A DNA stretch of 64,000 nucleotides from Pseudomonas sp. CFII64 (GCF_000416235.1 NZ_ATLO01000015.1:39702-103701), one strand, 5' to 3'. Shown: positions 46,143-55,424, counted from the stretch's first letter. Made by a program: numbers and translations. Notes: generated by a model not told the origin, from the sequence alone.

Positions 46143-47208
46143 CGGGCTGGTTCTGATCCTGGGCACCTTGCTAATAGCCGCCTGCGACCAGCCGGCCGCG
46201 CCGGAAGAGGGTTTTGCCGGGCTGGCGGACAAGGCGGAGCAGTTTGCGCAGGTAACACCGGGGCGGCCGTTCGTCTTCCCGGCTGATCATGGCCCGCATG
46301 CTGGCTACCGGATTGAATGGTGGTACATCACCGCCAACCTCAAGGACGATCAGGGCCAGGCCTTCGGCGTGCAATGGACGCTGTTTCGCAATGCGCTGCG
46401 CACCGGTGAACCCGGCAGCGGCTGGAACGACGGCACGATATGGATGGGCCACGCAGCGGTGACTTCGGCGACGCACCATTTCGCCGCCGAACGCTACGCC
46501 CGAGGTGGCGTCGAGCAGGCCGGCGTCAACGCAGCGCCGTTTGCAGCCTGGATCGATGACTGGGCATTGCGCAGCACGGCATCCGGGCCAGATCCGCTGG
46601 CGTCCATGCAGCTGACTGCCAAAGATCCACGCTTCGCCTATCGATTGACGCTCAAGGCGCAAAAGCCGCTGGTGCTGCAAGGTGATCAGGGCTTCAGCCA
46701 GAAATCCGAGCAAGGCCAAGCGTCGTATTACTACAGCCAGCCGTTTTTCCAGACCGACGGCGAGCTGCAAATCGACGGCAAGAACTATCAGGTCAGCGGC
46801 CCGGCCTGGCTGGACCGCGAGTGGAGCAGCCAGCCGCTGACCGCCAATCAAACCGGCTGGGACTGGTTCTCCGTGCACCTGGACGACGGCGCGGCACTGA
46901 TGCTTTACCGCATGCGCCAGAAGGATGGCGAGCCGTACCTCACCGGAACCTGGATTGCGGCCGACGGCAGCACGCAGTTGCTGCATGCACGGGACATCAG
47001 CCTGTCGCCTCTGCAAACCACGCACGTCGCCGGACACAGCATGCCGACCCGCTGGTCAGTGAAAATCCGGGACAAGGGCCTGGAAATCACCACTACCGCG
47101 CTCAATCCCAAGGCCTGGATGGATTTGCGCATCCCGTATTGGGAAGGTCCGGTAACGGTCAGCGGCAGCCATCAAGGGGTTGGGTATCTGGAGATGACGG
47201 GGTATTGA
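46132..47208 (+). CDS. AttH/CrtC-like lipocalin-domain lipoprotein
   Basis: 358 residues. The signal sequence ends in a lipobox (LIAAC, with Cys at residue 18), so it is probably a lipoprotein. The body has the CrtC/AttH double-lipocalin signature: HAGYRIEWWYITANLKD, WMGHAAVT, YYSQPFF and WLDREWSSQ. Although such proteins are often annotated as carotenoid 1,2-hydratase, no carotenoid genes are near; with the ABC genes the attH reading is better. It overlaps the permease gene by 11 bases. Confidence 0.85.
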   Translation: MRRNGLVLILGTLLIAACDQPAAPEEGFAGLADKAEQFAQVTPGRPFVFPADHGPHAGYRIEWWYITANLKDDQGQAFGVQWTLFRNALRTGEPGSGWNDGTIWMGHAAVTSATHHFAAERYARGGVEQAGVNAAPFAAWIDDWALRSTASGPDPLASMQLTAKDPRFAYRLTLKAQKPLVLQGDQGFSQKSEQGQASYYYSQPFFQTDGELQIDGKNYQVSGPAWLDREWSSQPLTANQTGWDWFSVHLDDGAALMLYRMRQKDGEPYLTGTWIAADGSTQLLHARDISLSPLQTTHVAGHSMPTRWSVKIRDKGLEITTTALNPKAWMDLRIPYWEGPVTVSGSHQGVGYLEMTGY

Positions 47209-47359
47209 ATTCAGAGCCTCGCTCCAACGAGTCAATAGACTTATCCCAAATCATCGCCTTATAACCGATTGATCTAAAACTACCCTGTTTCACATAGGTC
47301 AGTTTCTGGGTGGTCGTATTTTCCGGCCACCTTCCCCAACGGAAAACCGGTAAGGACTT
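47209..47359 (+). promoter_or_regulatory. leader of the NAGGN operon
   Basis: A gap of 151 bases with a small inverted repeat (GGTGG at about 47310 with CCACC at about 47328) and the ribosome site GGTAAGGAC just before the ATG. The operon is expected to be osmotically induced in pseudomonads, but I cannot assign a sigma-factor promoter from the sequence. Confidence 0.4.
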
Positions 47360-49132
47360 ATGTGCGGATTAGCAGGTGAATTGCGTTTTGATCATCAACC
47401 GGCGGATCTCGCCGCGGTTGAACGAATTACCCATGAGCTGGCGCCTCGCGGCCCGGATGCGTGGGGGTTTCATAGCCAGGGGCCGGTTGCCCTTGGTCAT
47501 CGTCGATTGAAAATCATGGATTTGTCGGACGGCTCTGCGCAGCCGATGATCGACAGCCATCTGGGCTTGTCCCTGGCCTTTAACGGCGCGATCTACAACT
47601 TTCCGGAATTGAGGACCGAGCTGGAAGGCTTGGGTTATCAGTTCCATTCCGGCGGCGACACTGAAGTGCTGCTCAAGGGCTATCACGCCTGGGGCGTGGA
47701 CATGCTGCCCAAGCTCAACGGCATGTTCGCCTTCGCCATCTGGGAGCGCGACAAGCAAGAGCTGTTCATCGCCCGCGACCGTCTGGGCGTCAAGCCGCTG
47801 TACCTGTCGCGCACCGACAAACGCCTGCGCTTCGCCTCGACGCTGCCCGCGCTGCTCAAGGGCGGCGACATCAGCGGCATGCTCGACCCAATCGCGCTCA
47901 ATCACTACCTGAACTTCCATGCCGTGGTGCCTGCGCCGCGCACGCTGTTGGCCGGTGTTGAAAAATTGCCGCCAGCCAGCTGGATGCGTATCGACGCAAC
48001 CGGCAAGACCGAGCAGAAAGTCTGGTGGCGCCTGCCTTACGGGCCGCATGCCGACGAAACCAGCCTGACCCTGGAAGACTGGCGCGACCGGGTGCTGGAC
48101 AGCACGCGCGAAGCCGTGGCGATCCGTCAACGGGCAGCGGTGGATGTCGGCGTGCTGCTTTCCGGCGGCGTCGATTCAAGCATGCTGGTCGGCCTGCTGC
48201 GCGAAGTGGGGGTTGAAGATCTTTCGACCTTCTCCATCGGCTTTCAGGATGCTGGCGGCGAGCGTGGCGACGAGTTCCAGTATTCGGACCTGATCGCCAG
48301 GCATTACGGCACCCACCATCATCAATTACGGATTCAGGAAAGCGAGATCATCGAGCAACTGCCTGCGGCGTTTCGCGACATGAGCGAGCCGATGGTCAGC
48401 CACGACTGCATCGCGTTTTATCTGTTGTCGCGCGAAGTCGCCAAGCATTGCAAGGTGGTGCAGAGCGGCCAGGGTGCTGACGAGCTGTTCGCCGGTTATC
48501 ACTGGTATCCGCAAGTGGACGGCGCCAGCGACCCGGTTGCCGCCTATCGCGACGCCTTCGTCGATCGCAGCTATGACGAGTACAAGGCCACCGTGCAGCC
48601 AAAATGGCTGACCGCTAATGACGCCGCCGGTGATTTCGTACGTGAGCATTTCGCCCAGCCAGGCGCCGATGCAGCGGTGGACAAAGCCCTGCGTCTGGAC
48701 AGCACGGTGATGCTGGTCGACGACCCGGTCAAACGCGTGGACAACATGACCATGGCCTGGGGCCTGGAAGCGCGGACGCCGTTTCTGGATTACCGTCTGG
48801 TGGAGCTGTCGGCGCGCATTCCCGGCAAATTCAAGTTGCCGGACGGCGGCAAGCAAGTCTTGAAAGAAGCCGCACGCAAGGTCATTCCTTCCGAGGTCAT
48901 CGACCGCAAGAAGGGTTACTTCCCGGTGCCGGGCCTCAAGCATTTGCAAGGCGATACCCTGAACTGGGTGCGCGAATTGCTGCTCGACCCGAGCCAGGAT
49001 CGCGGCCTGTTCAACCCGACCATGATCGACAAACTGCTGACCGACCCTCAAGGCCAGTTGACCCCGCTGCGCGGCTCGAAACTCTGGCAGTTGGCGGCGC
49101 TGAACCTGTGGCTCAGCGAACAAGGACTTTGA
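47360..49132 (+). CDS. asnO: N-acetylglutaminylglutamine amidotransferase
   Basis: An asparagine-synthetase-like enzyme that amidates the dipeptide osmolyte to give N-acetylglutaminylglutamine amide (NAGGN). The 590 residues start MCGLAGEL, with Cys2 as the class II glutaminase nucleophile, then glutaminase motifs (RLKIMDLSD, FNGAIYNF, GDTEVLL), and an ATP-pyrophosphatase domain with LSGGVDSSMLVG (about residue 268). It differs from ordinary AsnB by its context: ngg is 4 bases downstream, then an M42 peptidase. The operon makes an osmoprotectant in Pseudomonas and Sinorhizobium. Confidence 0.92.
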   Translation: MCGLAGELRFDHQPADLAAVERITHELAPRGPDAWGFHSQGPVALGHRRLKIMDLSDGSAQPMIDSHLGLSLAFNGAIYNFPELRTELEGLGYQFHSGGDTEVLLKGYHAWGVDMLPKLNGMFAFAIWERDKQELFIARDRLGVKPLYLSRTDKRLRFASTLPALLKGGDISGMLDPIALNHYLNFHAVVPAPRTLLAGVEKLPPASWMRIDATGKTEQKVWWRLPYGPHADETSLTLEDWRDRVLDSTREAVAIRQRAAVDVGVLLSGGVDSSMLVGLLREVGVEDLSTFSIGFQDAGGERGDEFQYSDLIARHYGTHHHQLRIQESEIIEQLPAAFRDMSEPMVSHDCIAFYLLSREVAKHCKVVQSGQGADELFAGYHWYPQVDGASDPVAAYRDAFVDRSYDEYKATVQPKWLTANDAAGDFVREHFAQPGADAAVDKALRLDSTVMLVDDPVKRVDNMTMAWGLEARTPFLDYRLVELSARIPGKFKLPDGGKQVLKEAARKVIPSEVIDRKKGYFPVPGLKHLQGDTLNWVRELLLDPSQDRGLFNPTMIDKLLTDPQGQLTPLRGSKLWQLAALNLWLSEQGL

Positions 49133-49136
49133 TCTG

Positions 49137-50885
49137 ATGAAACAGAATTCGACGGCTTACAGCCAACGCCTGTTGCGCGGCCAATCGCCCTCGTATGAAC
49201 GTCTGCAAGCTCGCCTGGCCGAAGATGGCAGCCCGGTCGATGCGCAACCGCTGGCGCTGCATTGCGGCTGGGGTCGGCTATTGATTGGTCACACCTATCC
49301 GGACCCGGCGAGCCTGGCCAACGAGTTGCTCAATGAAAAGCCCGGCGAACGCGACATCGCGCTGTACGTCGCCGCGCCGCAGCAAGTGCTGGCGCAGTCG
49401 CCGCAACAGTTGTTCCTCGACCCGTCCGACACGTTGCGCCTGTGGTTCAGCGATTATCGGCCGGCACAGCGGGTGTTTCGCGGCTTCCGCATTCGTCGGG
49501 CGCAGAACAGCAACGACTGGCAGGCGATCAATAACCTGTATCTGGCGCGCGGCATGTTGCCGATTGATCCTGAACTGCTCACCCCGCGTCATCAGGGCGG
49601 ACCGGTGTACTGGATCGCCGAAGATGAAAGCAGCAATGCGGTGATCGGCAGCGTCATGGGCCTGAATCATCAAAAAGCCTTTAACGATCCCGAAAAAGGC
49701 AGCAGCCTGTGGTGCCTGGCCGTTGATCCGCAGTGCACGCGGCCCGGTGTCGGCGAAGTGTTGGTGCGGCATCTGGTCGAGCATTTCATGAGTCGCGGCC
49801 TGAGTTATCTCGACCTGTCGGTGCTGCATGATAACGAACAGGCCAAGGCGCTTTACGCCAAACTGGGTTTTCGCAACCTGCCGACCTTTGCCATCAAGCG
49901 CAAGAACGGCATCAACGAATCGCTGTTCCTCGGCCCCGGTCCGTTGGGGGATTTCAATCCCTATGCGCGGATCATCGTCGAAGAAGCGCACCGACGCGGC
50001 ATTGAAGTTCAGGTCGACGACGCCGAGGCCGGGCTGTTTACCCTGGCCTACGGCGGCCGGCGGATTCGTTGCCGGGAATCTCTCAGCGACCTGACCAGCG
50101 CCGTGAGCATGACGTTGTGTCAGGACAAGAGCATGACCCACCGGGCGCTGAAAGCTGCCGGGCTCAACCTGCCCGCCCAGCAACGCGCGGGTGAAACCGA
50201 GGCGAATCTGGCGTTCCTCCAAGCACACCGGCAAATCGTCGTCAAACCGCTGGATGGTGAGCAAGGCCAGGGCGTGGCCGTCAATTTGCGCACCCCGGAA
50301 GAAATGCAGGACGCCATTGAGCGCGCCCGTCAGTTCGACTCGCGGGTGATTCTCGAAAGCTTCCACGAAGGCCTGGATCTGCGCATCGTGGTGATTGGTT
50401 TCGAAGTGGTGGCGGCAGCGATTCGGCGTCCGGCAGAAGTGGTCGGCGATGGTCGACATACCATTGGGCAGTTGATCGAGGCGCAAAGTCGCCGTCGTTC
50501 AGCGGCTACTGGCGGTGAAAGCAAGATTCCGCTGGATGAAGAAACCGAACGCACGGTACGCGACGCGGGCTTTACCTATGACAGCGTCCTGCCTCTGGAC
50601 CAGCACCTGGCCGTGCGCCGCACTGCCAATCTGCACACCGGCGGCTGCCTGGAAGACGTCACCGGAATCTTGCATCCAGTGCTCAACGACGCCGCGATCC
50701 GCGCAGCGCGGGCGCTGGACATTCCGGTGGTCGGCCTGGACCTGATGGTCCCGGCGGCCGATCAAGCCGAATACGTTTTCATCGAAGCCAACGAGCGTGT
50801 TGGCCTGGCCAACCATGAACCGCAACCCACGGCAGAACGCTTTGTCGATCTGCTGTTCCCCCATAGTTTGCCTGTGCATTCGTAA
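49137..50885 (+). CDS. ngg: N-acetylglutaminylglutamine synthetase
   Basis: 582 residues: an N-terminal GNAT-like acetyltransferase domain (about 110-275, with VDPQCTRPGVGEVLV and VLHDNEQAKALYAKLGF) and a C-terminal ATP-grasp ligase domain (about 315-570, with VVKPLDGEQGQGV). This fusion acetylates glutamine and joins a second glutamine, the first steps of NAGGN synthesis. It starts 4 bases after asnO, so it is co-translated. Confidence 0.92.
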   Translation: MKQNSTAYSQRLLRGQSPSYERLQARLAEDGSPVDAQPLALHCGWGRLLIGHTYPDPASLANELLNEKPGERDIALYVAAPQQVLAQSPQQLFLDPSDTLRLWFSDYRPAQRVFRGFRIRRAQNSNDWQAINNLYLARGMLPIDPELLTPRHQGGPVYWIAEDESSNAVIGSVMGLNHQKAFNDPEKGSSLWCLAVDPQCTRPGVGEVLVRHLVEHFMSRGLSYLDLSVLHDNEQAKALYAKLGFRNLPTFAIKRKNGINESLFLGPGPLGDFNPYARIIVEEAHRRGIEVQVDDAEAGLFTLAYGGRRIRCRESLSDLTSAVSMTLCQDKSMTHRALKAAGLNLPAQQRAGETEANLAFLQAHRQIVVKPLDGEQGQGVAVNLRTPEEMQDAIERARQFDSRVILESFHEGLDLRIVVIGFEVVAAAIRRPAEVVGDGRHTIGQLIEAQSRRRSAATGGESKIPLDEETERTVRDAGFTYDSVLPLDQHLAVRRTANLHTGGCLEDVTGILHPVLNDAAIRAARALDIPVVGLDLMVPAADQAEYVFIEANERVGLANHEPQPTAERFVDLLFPHSLPVHS

Positions 50886-50887
50886 TC

Positions 50888-50980
50888 TGTAGGGCCGGAT
50901 GTATCCGGGAGTGCGTCGTGCCAGGCATCCATGATGTCTGGCTGAGCCACCCTCCTCGCGGATAAATCCGCTCCTACGCA
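50888..50980. repeat. REPIN with two different arm types
   Basis: The left arm TGTAGGGCCGGATGTATCCG and right arm CGGATAAATCCGCTCCTACG are unequal in sequence; both are REP-like, spaced about 50 bases. It lies between ngg and the peptidase gene within one apparent operon, so it may modulate the message locally. Confidence 0.7.
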
Positions 50981-51020
50981 GTCTGTACGCGTAAGGCCCC
51001 CGCATTTCAGGAGTACCCCG

Positions 51021-52223
51021 ATGACCACTGCAAAAAAAATCCCCGAGCCGGATCTGAATTACCTGCAGAAAGTCCTGTTGGAAATGCTCGCGATCCCAAG
51101 CCCCACCGGCTTTACCGACACCATCGTGCGCTATGTCGCCGAGCGTCTTGAAGAACTGGGTATCCCGTTCGAACTGACCCGGCGCGGGACCATTCGCGCC
51201 ACCTTGAAAGGCAAGCAAAACAGCCCCGATCGGGCGGTTTCTGCGCACCTGGACACCATCGGCGCTGCTGTGCGCGAAGTGAAAGACAACGGTCGCTTGT
51301 CGCTGGCGCCGATTGGTTGCTGGTCGAGCCGTTTTGCCGAAGGCAGCCGGGTCAGCGTGTTTACTGACAGCGGCGTGATCCGGGGCAGCGTGCTGCCGCT
51401 GATGGCTTCCGGGCATGCGTTCAACACCGCAGTGGACGAAATGCCGATCAGCTGGGATCACGTCGAACTGCGCCTGGATGCCTACGCCACGACCAAGGCC
51501 GATTGCGCATCGCTGGGTATCGGCATTGGTGATTTCGTGGCCTTTGATCCGCTGCCGGAATTTACCGAAAGCGGCCACATCAGCGCTCGCCATCTGGACG
51601 ACAAGGCAGGCGTAGCGGCGTTGCTTGCGGCGCTCAAAGCCATCGTCGACAGCGGCGCCGAACCGCTGATCGATTGCCATCCGCTGTTCACCATCACCGA
51701 AGAAACCGGCACCGGCGCGGCGGGCGTATTGCCATGGGACGTCAGTGAGTTCGTGGGCATCGACATTGCGCCGGTTGCGCCGGGCCAGCATTCCAGCGAG
51801 CACGCCGTCAGCGTCGCGATGCAGGATTCGGGCGGTCCGTACGACTACCATTTGTCCCGACACTTGCTGCGCCTGGGTGCTGAAAACGAACTGCCGGTGC
51901 GCCGGGACATGTTTCGCTATTACTTCAGCGACGCCCATTCGGCGGTTACTGCCGGGCATGACATCCGCACCGCGCTGCTGGCCTTCGGCTGCGACGCGAC
52001 CCACGGCTATGAACGCACGCACATCGACAGCCTCGCCGGTCTGAGCCGCTTGCTGGGCGCCTACATGCTCAGCCCGCCGGTCTTCGCCAGCGATGCGAAA
52101 CCGGCGTCGGCGTCGCTTGAAAAATTCAGCCATCAGATCGAACACGACGCGCAAATGGAATCCGACACCCGCGTTCCAGCGGTGGACAGTCTGATTGGGC
52201 AGAACCGGGAAGAGGTCGAGTAG
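51021..52223 (+). CDS. M42-like peptidase of the NAGGN operon
   Basis: 400 residues starting MTTAKKIPEPDLNYLQKV. It has M42/M20 metallo-aminopeptidase features: SAHLDTIGAAV (metal ligands H and D), HLDDKAGVAAL, TITEETGTGA and DAHSAVTAGHDI. It is a constant companion of asnO and ngg in pseudomonads and is named osmoprotectant NAGGN system M42 family peptidase in annotation; its role, perhaps turnover of NAGGN or supply of precursors, is not settled. Confidence 0.88.
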   Translation: MTTAKKIPEPDLNYLQKVLLEMLAIPSPTGFTDTIVRYVAERLEELGIPFELTRRGTIRATLKGKQNSPDRAVSAHLDTIGAAVREVKDNGRLSLAPIGCWSSRFAEGSRVSVFTDSGVIRGSVLPLMASGHAFNTAVDEMPISWDHVELRLDAYATTKADCASLGIGIGDFVAFDPLPEFTESGHISARHLDDKAGVAALLAALKAIVDSGAEPLIDCHPLFTITEETGTGAAGVLPWDVSEFVGIDIAPVAPGQHSSEHAVSVAMQDSGGPYDYHLSRHLLRLGAENELPVRRDMFRYYFSDAHSAVTAGHDIRTALLAFGCDATHGYERTHIDSLAGLSRLLGAYMLSPPVFASDAKPASASLEKFSHQIEHDAQMESDTRVPAVDSLIGQNREEVE

Positions 52224-52231
52224 TCCACTGG

Positions 52232-52308
52232 CTCTTCGCGAGCAAGCTCGCTGCCACACAGACTGCACAGGTGCACGAATTGTGGGAGCAACCTTGCTTG
52301 CGAAGGTG
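52232..52308. repeat. REP pair (GCGAGCAAGCTCGC type)
   Basis: TTCGCGAGCAAGCTCGCTGC is followed by TTGTGGGAGCAACCTTGCTT with CGAAGG. The arm order is swapped relative to typical REPINs, similar to 17228-17296. It follows the NAGGN operon. Confidence 0.6.
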
Positions 52309-52413
52309 GTATCTCATCCGTAGAAGATTCCCCGTCGCGCAGCAGCACCGGTCGCCGCTCGCTCCAACAGCGCCTGTGCACTATCATCGCCGGGAATTGA
52401 TGCGAGAACTCTC

Positions 52414-52641
52414 ATGCTGATCCCCTACGACCAACTCGAAGCTGACACCCTCACCCGCCTGATCGAAGATTTCGTGACCCGCGAAGGCACCGACAATGGC
52501 GATGACACGCCCCTGGAAACCCGCGTGTTGCGCGTGCGGCATGCGTTGAACAAAGGTCAGGCGGTGATTTTCTTTGATCTGGAAAGCCAACAGTGCCAGC
52601 TGATGCTCAAGCATGAAGTGCCCAAGGAATTCTTCGACTGA
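52414..52641 (+). CDS. YheU family (UPF0270) protein
   Basis: 75 residues beginning MLIPYDQLEADTLTRLIEDF, with FVTREGTD and the terminal FFDL-like region of the UPF0270 family. Function unknown. It converges with the csrA-like gene, 12 bases apart. Confidence 0.88.
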   Translation: MLIPYDQLEADTLTRLIEDFVTREGTDNGDDTPLETRVLRVRHALNKGQAVIFFDLESQQCQLMLKHEVPKEFFD

Positions 52642-52653
52642 AGCGCCACCGGC

Positions 52654-52860
52654 TCAAGGACAGCGTTCTCCCGCGATTTCCTCGCGCTGCTGCGACAGCC
52701 GCTGGGCAATGCGTCGGTACACTTCGGCTCGATGAACCTTGATGTGGCTGGGCGCGGTGATACCAAACCGTACTTGATTGCCCTGGATGGCCAGGATTTG
52801 TACGGTGATGTCATCGCCGATAGAGAATGTTTCGCCAACTTCCCGCGTCAGTATCAGCAT
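52654..52860 (-). CDS. CsrA/RsmA-family RNA-binding regulator (divergent paralogue)
   Basis: 68 residues, start [20 protein letters not shown]. The RNA-binding residues known in CsrA/RsmE (Leu4, Arg6, Arg44) are all present, as are GNQVRFG and VHRAEVY. It differs from classical RsmA/RsmE by Glu at position 7, FSIG, and a longer charged tail ([10 protein letters not shown]), so it is a third or later paralogue. CsrA proteins bind GGA motifs in mRNA leaders and control secondary metabolism and motility. No small regulatory RNA partner gene is adjacent. Confidence 0.88.
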   Translation of the reverse strand: MLILTREVGETFSIGDDITVQILAIQGNQVRFGITAPSHIKVHRAEVYRRIAQRLSQQREEIAGERCP

Positions 52861-53016
52861 TTTCCTACTCTCTTGAAGTTAAAGAGAATCAGGTTGCATG
52901 GGCGTCTTATGCCCATCAATACACAGGCGGAAAATCAGTCATGTCCTTCAAGGCTGCCGGAAAAGCTTGCAGGAAACGTCCTACACTCGATAGAAAAACG
53001 CTTGTTCAGTTCAGGG

Positions 53017-53349
53017 TTATGGCGCAGACCAGCGCGGACCCAACAGGATGATCGTCGCGCCAATCACACACAATGCGGCACCGAGCCAATCAGTAATCAA
53101 AGGTCTGACCCGCTCGATAACACCCAGCCAGGCGATGGACGCAATAATGTAGATCCCGCCATACGCCGCATAAGCGCGCCCGGCATAAGTTGCCTCCACT
53201 CGAGTGAGCAACAGCGCGAACAACGTCAGGCTGATCAGCCCCGGAATAATCCACAGTGCACTTTTACCCAGACGCAGCCACATCCAGAAGGCATAGCACC
53301 CGGCAATTTCAAACAAGGCGGCAAGGAAAAACCACAGGTAGTTGAGCAC
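53017..53349 (-). CDS. YnfA family (UPF0060) membrane protein
   Basis: A small membrane protein of four helices. The GTG at 53347-53349 gives 110 residues, the usual family length, beginning (V/M)[19 protein letters not shown]; the ATG-like longer frame (123 residues) adds unrelated residues. The signature [15 protein letters not shown] is present. Related to small multidrug resistance-type folds, with no known substrate. Confidence 0.87.
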   Translation of the reverse strand: MLNYLWFFLAALFEIAGCYAFWMWLRLGKSALWIIPGLISLTLFALLLTRVEATYAGRAYAAYGGIYIIASIAWLGVIERVRPLITDWLGAALCVIGATIILLGPRWSAP

Positions 53350-53436
53350 AGGATAATCTCGTCGAAGGTCGCCAGCGAATGGCGGCAACCCTATCAGAAA
53401 GCGCCGAGCCTAGAAATCAGGATGCACAAACCTGTG

Positions 53437-53536
53437 CAGGAGGGGACTTGTCGCCGAAAATTCAGGCAGGCGACATTGCAATCTGACTTATCCGTTTACC
53501 CTGAAAATCGCCTTCGGGGACAAGTCCCCTCCTACA
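53437..53536. repeat. REPIN overlapping the SDR stop codon
   Basis: Arms AGGAGGGGACTTGTCGCCGA and TCGGGGACAAGTCCCCTCCT (about 53514-53533) are inverted around about 60 bases. The right arm reaches the TAG stop (53532-53534) of the SDR gene, so the repeat end contributes that stop codon. Confidence 0.78.
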
Positions 53537-54359
53537 TTGGTTTCCCTGTTTGATGGCGACGCATTTTCTCCGACATCGTCGCCATTTCGTCATACAGCAA
53601 CTGCGGATTCTTGCACTTGAGTTGCCAGGCCATGCGCCCTTGTTCGTGGGGCAGGATCATGAATTCACCTTGGGCGACCTGCTCGAAAATGTAGTTGGCG
53701 ATTTCACTGGCCGTGATCGGCGAACTCTCCAGCAACTTGCCGACCTGAGCTTTCATGGCCGGCGTTGGCCCTCGGAAGGAGTCCAGCAGGTTGGTCTGGA
53801 AAAACGACGGGCAGACCACATGCACGCCGATTTCCTGTTGGCGCAATTCAATCAACAGACTTTCTGACAAGGCCACCACTCCGGCCTTGGCAACGTTGTA
53901 GTTGCTCATGGCCGGGCCCTGCATCAAGGCCGCCATGGAGGCAATATTGATGATTTTGCCCTTGCTGACTTCCAGCAACGGCAGGAACGCCTTGCAGCCC
54001 TTGACCACTCCCATGAGGTTGATCGCGATCTGCCAGTCCCAGTCTTCCAGGGACAGCTCGCTGAAAAAGCCACCGGAGGCAACGCCCGCGTTATTGACGA
54101 TGATATCGATGCCGCCGAGCTTTTCTTCGCAGGCCTGGGCGAAAGCGGTCAGCTGGCTGTAGTCGCGGACATCGCAGCGCTGTACGAAGCTCTCATTACA
54201 GGCCTCACCGCCCGCCTCGCGGATCAGTTTGAGCGTCTCCTGCAAACCCGCATCGTTGACATCGGACAATGCCAGACGCCAGCCTTCACGGGCCCAGCGC
54301 AGCGCGATTTCGCGACCCAGGCCAGAGCCGGCACCAGTGATCATGATGCGATTTTGCAT
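53532..54359 (-). CDS. short-chain dehydrogenase/reductase
   Basis: 275 residues starting MQNRIMITGAGSGLGREIAL. The glycine-rich cofactor site TGAGSGLG, NNAGV and the catalytic Tyr-x-x-x-Lys (YNVAK) with an upstream Ser (NIASM) are visible. Substrate unknown. The start has AAGG about 9 bases upstream. The last codon falls at the edge of a REPIN. Confidence 0.88.
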   Translation of the reverse strand: MQNRIMITGAGSGLGREIALRWAREGWRLALSDVNDAGLQETLKLIREAGGEACNESFVQRCDVRDYSQLTAFAQACEEKLGGIDIIVNNAGVASGGFFSELSLEDWDWQIAINLMGVVKGCKAFLPLLEVSKGKIINIASMAALMQGPAMSNYNVAKAGVVALSESLLIELRQQEIGVHVVCPSFFQTNLLDSFRGPTPAMKAQVGKLLESSPITASEIANYIFEQVAQGEFMILPHEQGRMAWQLKCKNPQLLYDEMATMSEKMRRHQTGKPM

Positions 54360-54464
54360 AGGGAAACGCCTTGTCTTTGCGAAGAAGATAAGCCGCAGTG
54401 TAACCACTGCAAACGCCAATCCGACCCACCATCAAGGCGCTGAATGACTGAGGCAAACCCTGGG

Positions 54465-54842
54465 TTACAAGGATATTCGGCGCGCCCATCGACGGCTGGC
54501 CAGCCAGCTATAAACCAGCACATTGCAGAGCACGACGATGCCGCCCAGCCACAGTTGAAGCTGCGACGTCAGGCCTGCGGGATAGATCAGCGGGATCAGG
54601 TAATGCTCGATAAAGCCGCCGTCATAGCCTTGCGTGCCGGCCCGGCTGCGCAACGCGTTCTCCAGCGGGGTCAACGGGCAGTAGAGATGGCAGAACTCCA
54701 CCAACGCGCCCCACACCAATGCCGGAACATGCAGGATCACCAGCCAGCGCCAACGCAGCACCAACAGCCCGCCAAACAATACGAACACAATGAACAACAG
54801 ATGCACCACGACGACGGCGTCGGCGGCCAGGCGAAAAAACAT
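54465..54842 (-). CDS. DUF2784 membrane protein
   Basis: 125 residues starting MFFRLAADAVVVVHLLFIVF; four hydrophobic helices with a central WRWLVILHVPAL motif and FCHLYCPLTPLE, fitting DUF2784. The ATG at 54842 has AGGAT upstream; a longer frame starts with residues unlike the family. Function unknown. Confidence 0.82.
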   Translation of the reverse strand: MFFRLAADAVVVVHLLFIVFVLFGGLLVLRWRWLVILHVPALVWGALVEFCHLYCPLTPLENALRSRAGTQGYDGGFIEHYLIPLIYPAGLTSQLQLWLGGIVVLCNVLVYSWLASRRWARRISL

Positions 54843-55074
54843 GGGTAAATCCTGCGGTGGCGTGGCTATAAAAGCGCGATCTTTCAAACCCGGTTAAAGT
54901 TCAATAATCCACTGATAAATATAAATATTTTATTATTTTCCGGCTTTCTTGAACCTGGCATGGACTTTTTCTGAAACACGACAGTCGGAGTATTTAAGCA
55001 GCACAAACTTTACGCCGGTTTGGCAAAAGCTTGAACTGTTAAAGCCACTCCACGAACACCAGAAGGAACTCGTC

Positions 55075-55233
55075 ATGGGCATCGGCACAATTCTTATCAT
55101 TATCCTGATCTTGCTGTTGGTTGGTGGTCTGCCGGTATTCCCGCACTCCCGCAGCTGGGGTTACGGTCCGTCGGGCATCATCGGTACTATCCTCGTTATT
55201 CTGTTGATATTGGTATTGCTCGGAAGGATCTAA
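55075..55233 (+). CDS. DUF3309 small hydrophobic protein
   Basis: 52 residues: MGIGTILIIILILLLVGGLP, then a short hydrophilic loop (HSRSWGYGPSG) and a second helix. The two-helix pattern is the DUF3309 family, short envelope peptides often stress-linked. A strong AAGGAACTC site precedes the ATG, and a terminator follows. The AT-rich 230 bases upstream are likely its leader and promoter. Confidence 0.82.
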   Translation: MGIGTILIIILILLLVGGLPVFPHSRSWGYGPSGIIGTILVILLILVLLGRI

Positions 55234-55250
55234 CTTCCCGGCTGTCACCA

Positions 55251-55277
55251 AAACCCCTGCCGATCCGGCGGGGTTTT
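55251..55277 (+). terminator. terminator after the DUF3309 gene
   Basis: A GC-rich stem AAACCCC...GCCG with CGGC...GGGGTTT, one bulged T, loop ATC, followed by TTTTTTATT. Confidence 0.8.
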
Positions 55278-55325
55278 TTATTGGATTGGATAAAATCCGG
55301 GTTTGCAGTTTCAGCCAGTAAAACG

Positions 55326-55352
55326 CTTCGCGGGCAAGCCTCGCTGCAACGA
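55326..55352. repeat. single REP arm
   Basis: GCTTCGCGGGCAAGCCTCGC is one REP arm of the GCGGGCAAGCCT type without a clear partner, between the DUF3309 and actP terminators. Confidence 0.5.
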
Positions 55353-55366
55353 AAGTCGCTCAAACA

Positions 55367-55395
55367 AAAACGCCCCGAATCATTCGGGGCGTTTT
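55367..55395 (-). terminator. bidirectional terminator at the actP end
   Basis: Stem AAAACGCCCCGA (55367-55378) with TCGGGGCGTTTT (55384-55395), A and T runs on both sides. It is 30 bases beyond the actP stop. Confidence 0.85.
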
Positions 55396-55424
55396 GTCTT
55401 GCGGGTTACTTCACATCAGGCCGA

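Noticed and set aside
46132..47208. Carotenoid 1,2-hydratase (CrtC) function
   Set aside because: Fold matches but no carotenoid genes are near; the ABC neighbours favour the AttH reading.
54951..54975. AlgU-type promoter upstream of the DUF3309 gene (GAACCT with TCTGA)
   Set aside because: Spacer is about 13 bases instead of the usual 16-17, so not claimed.
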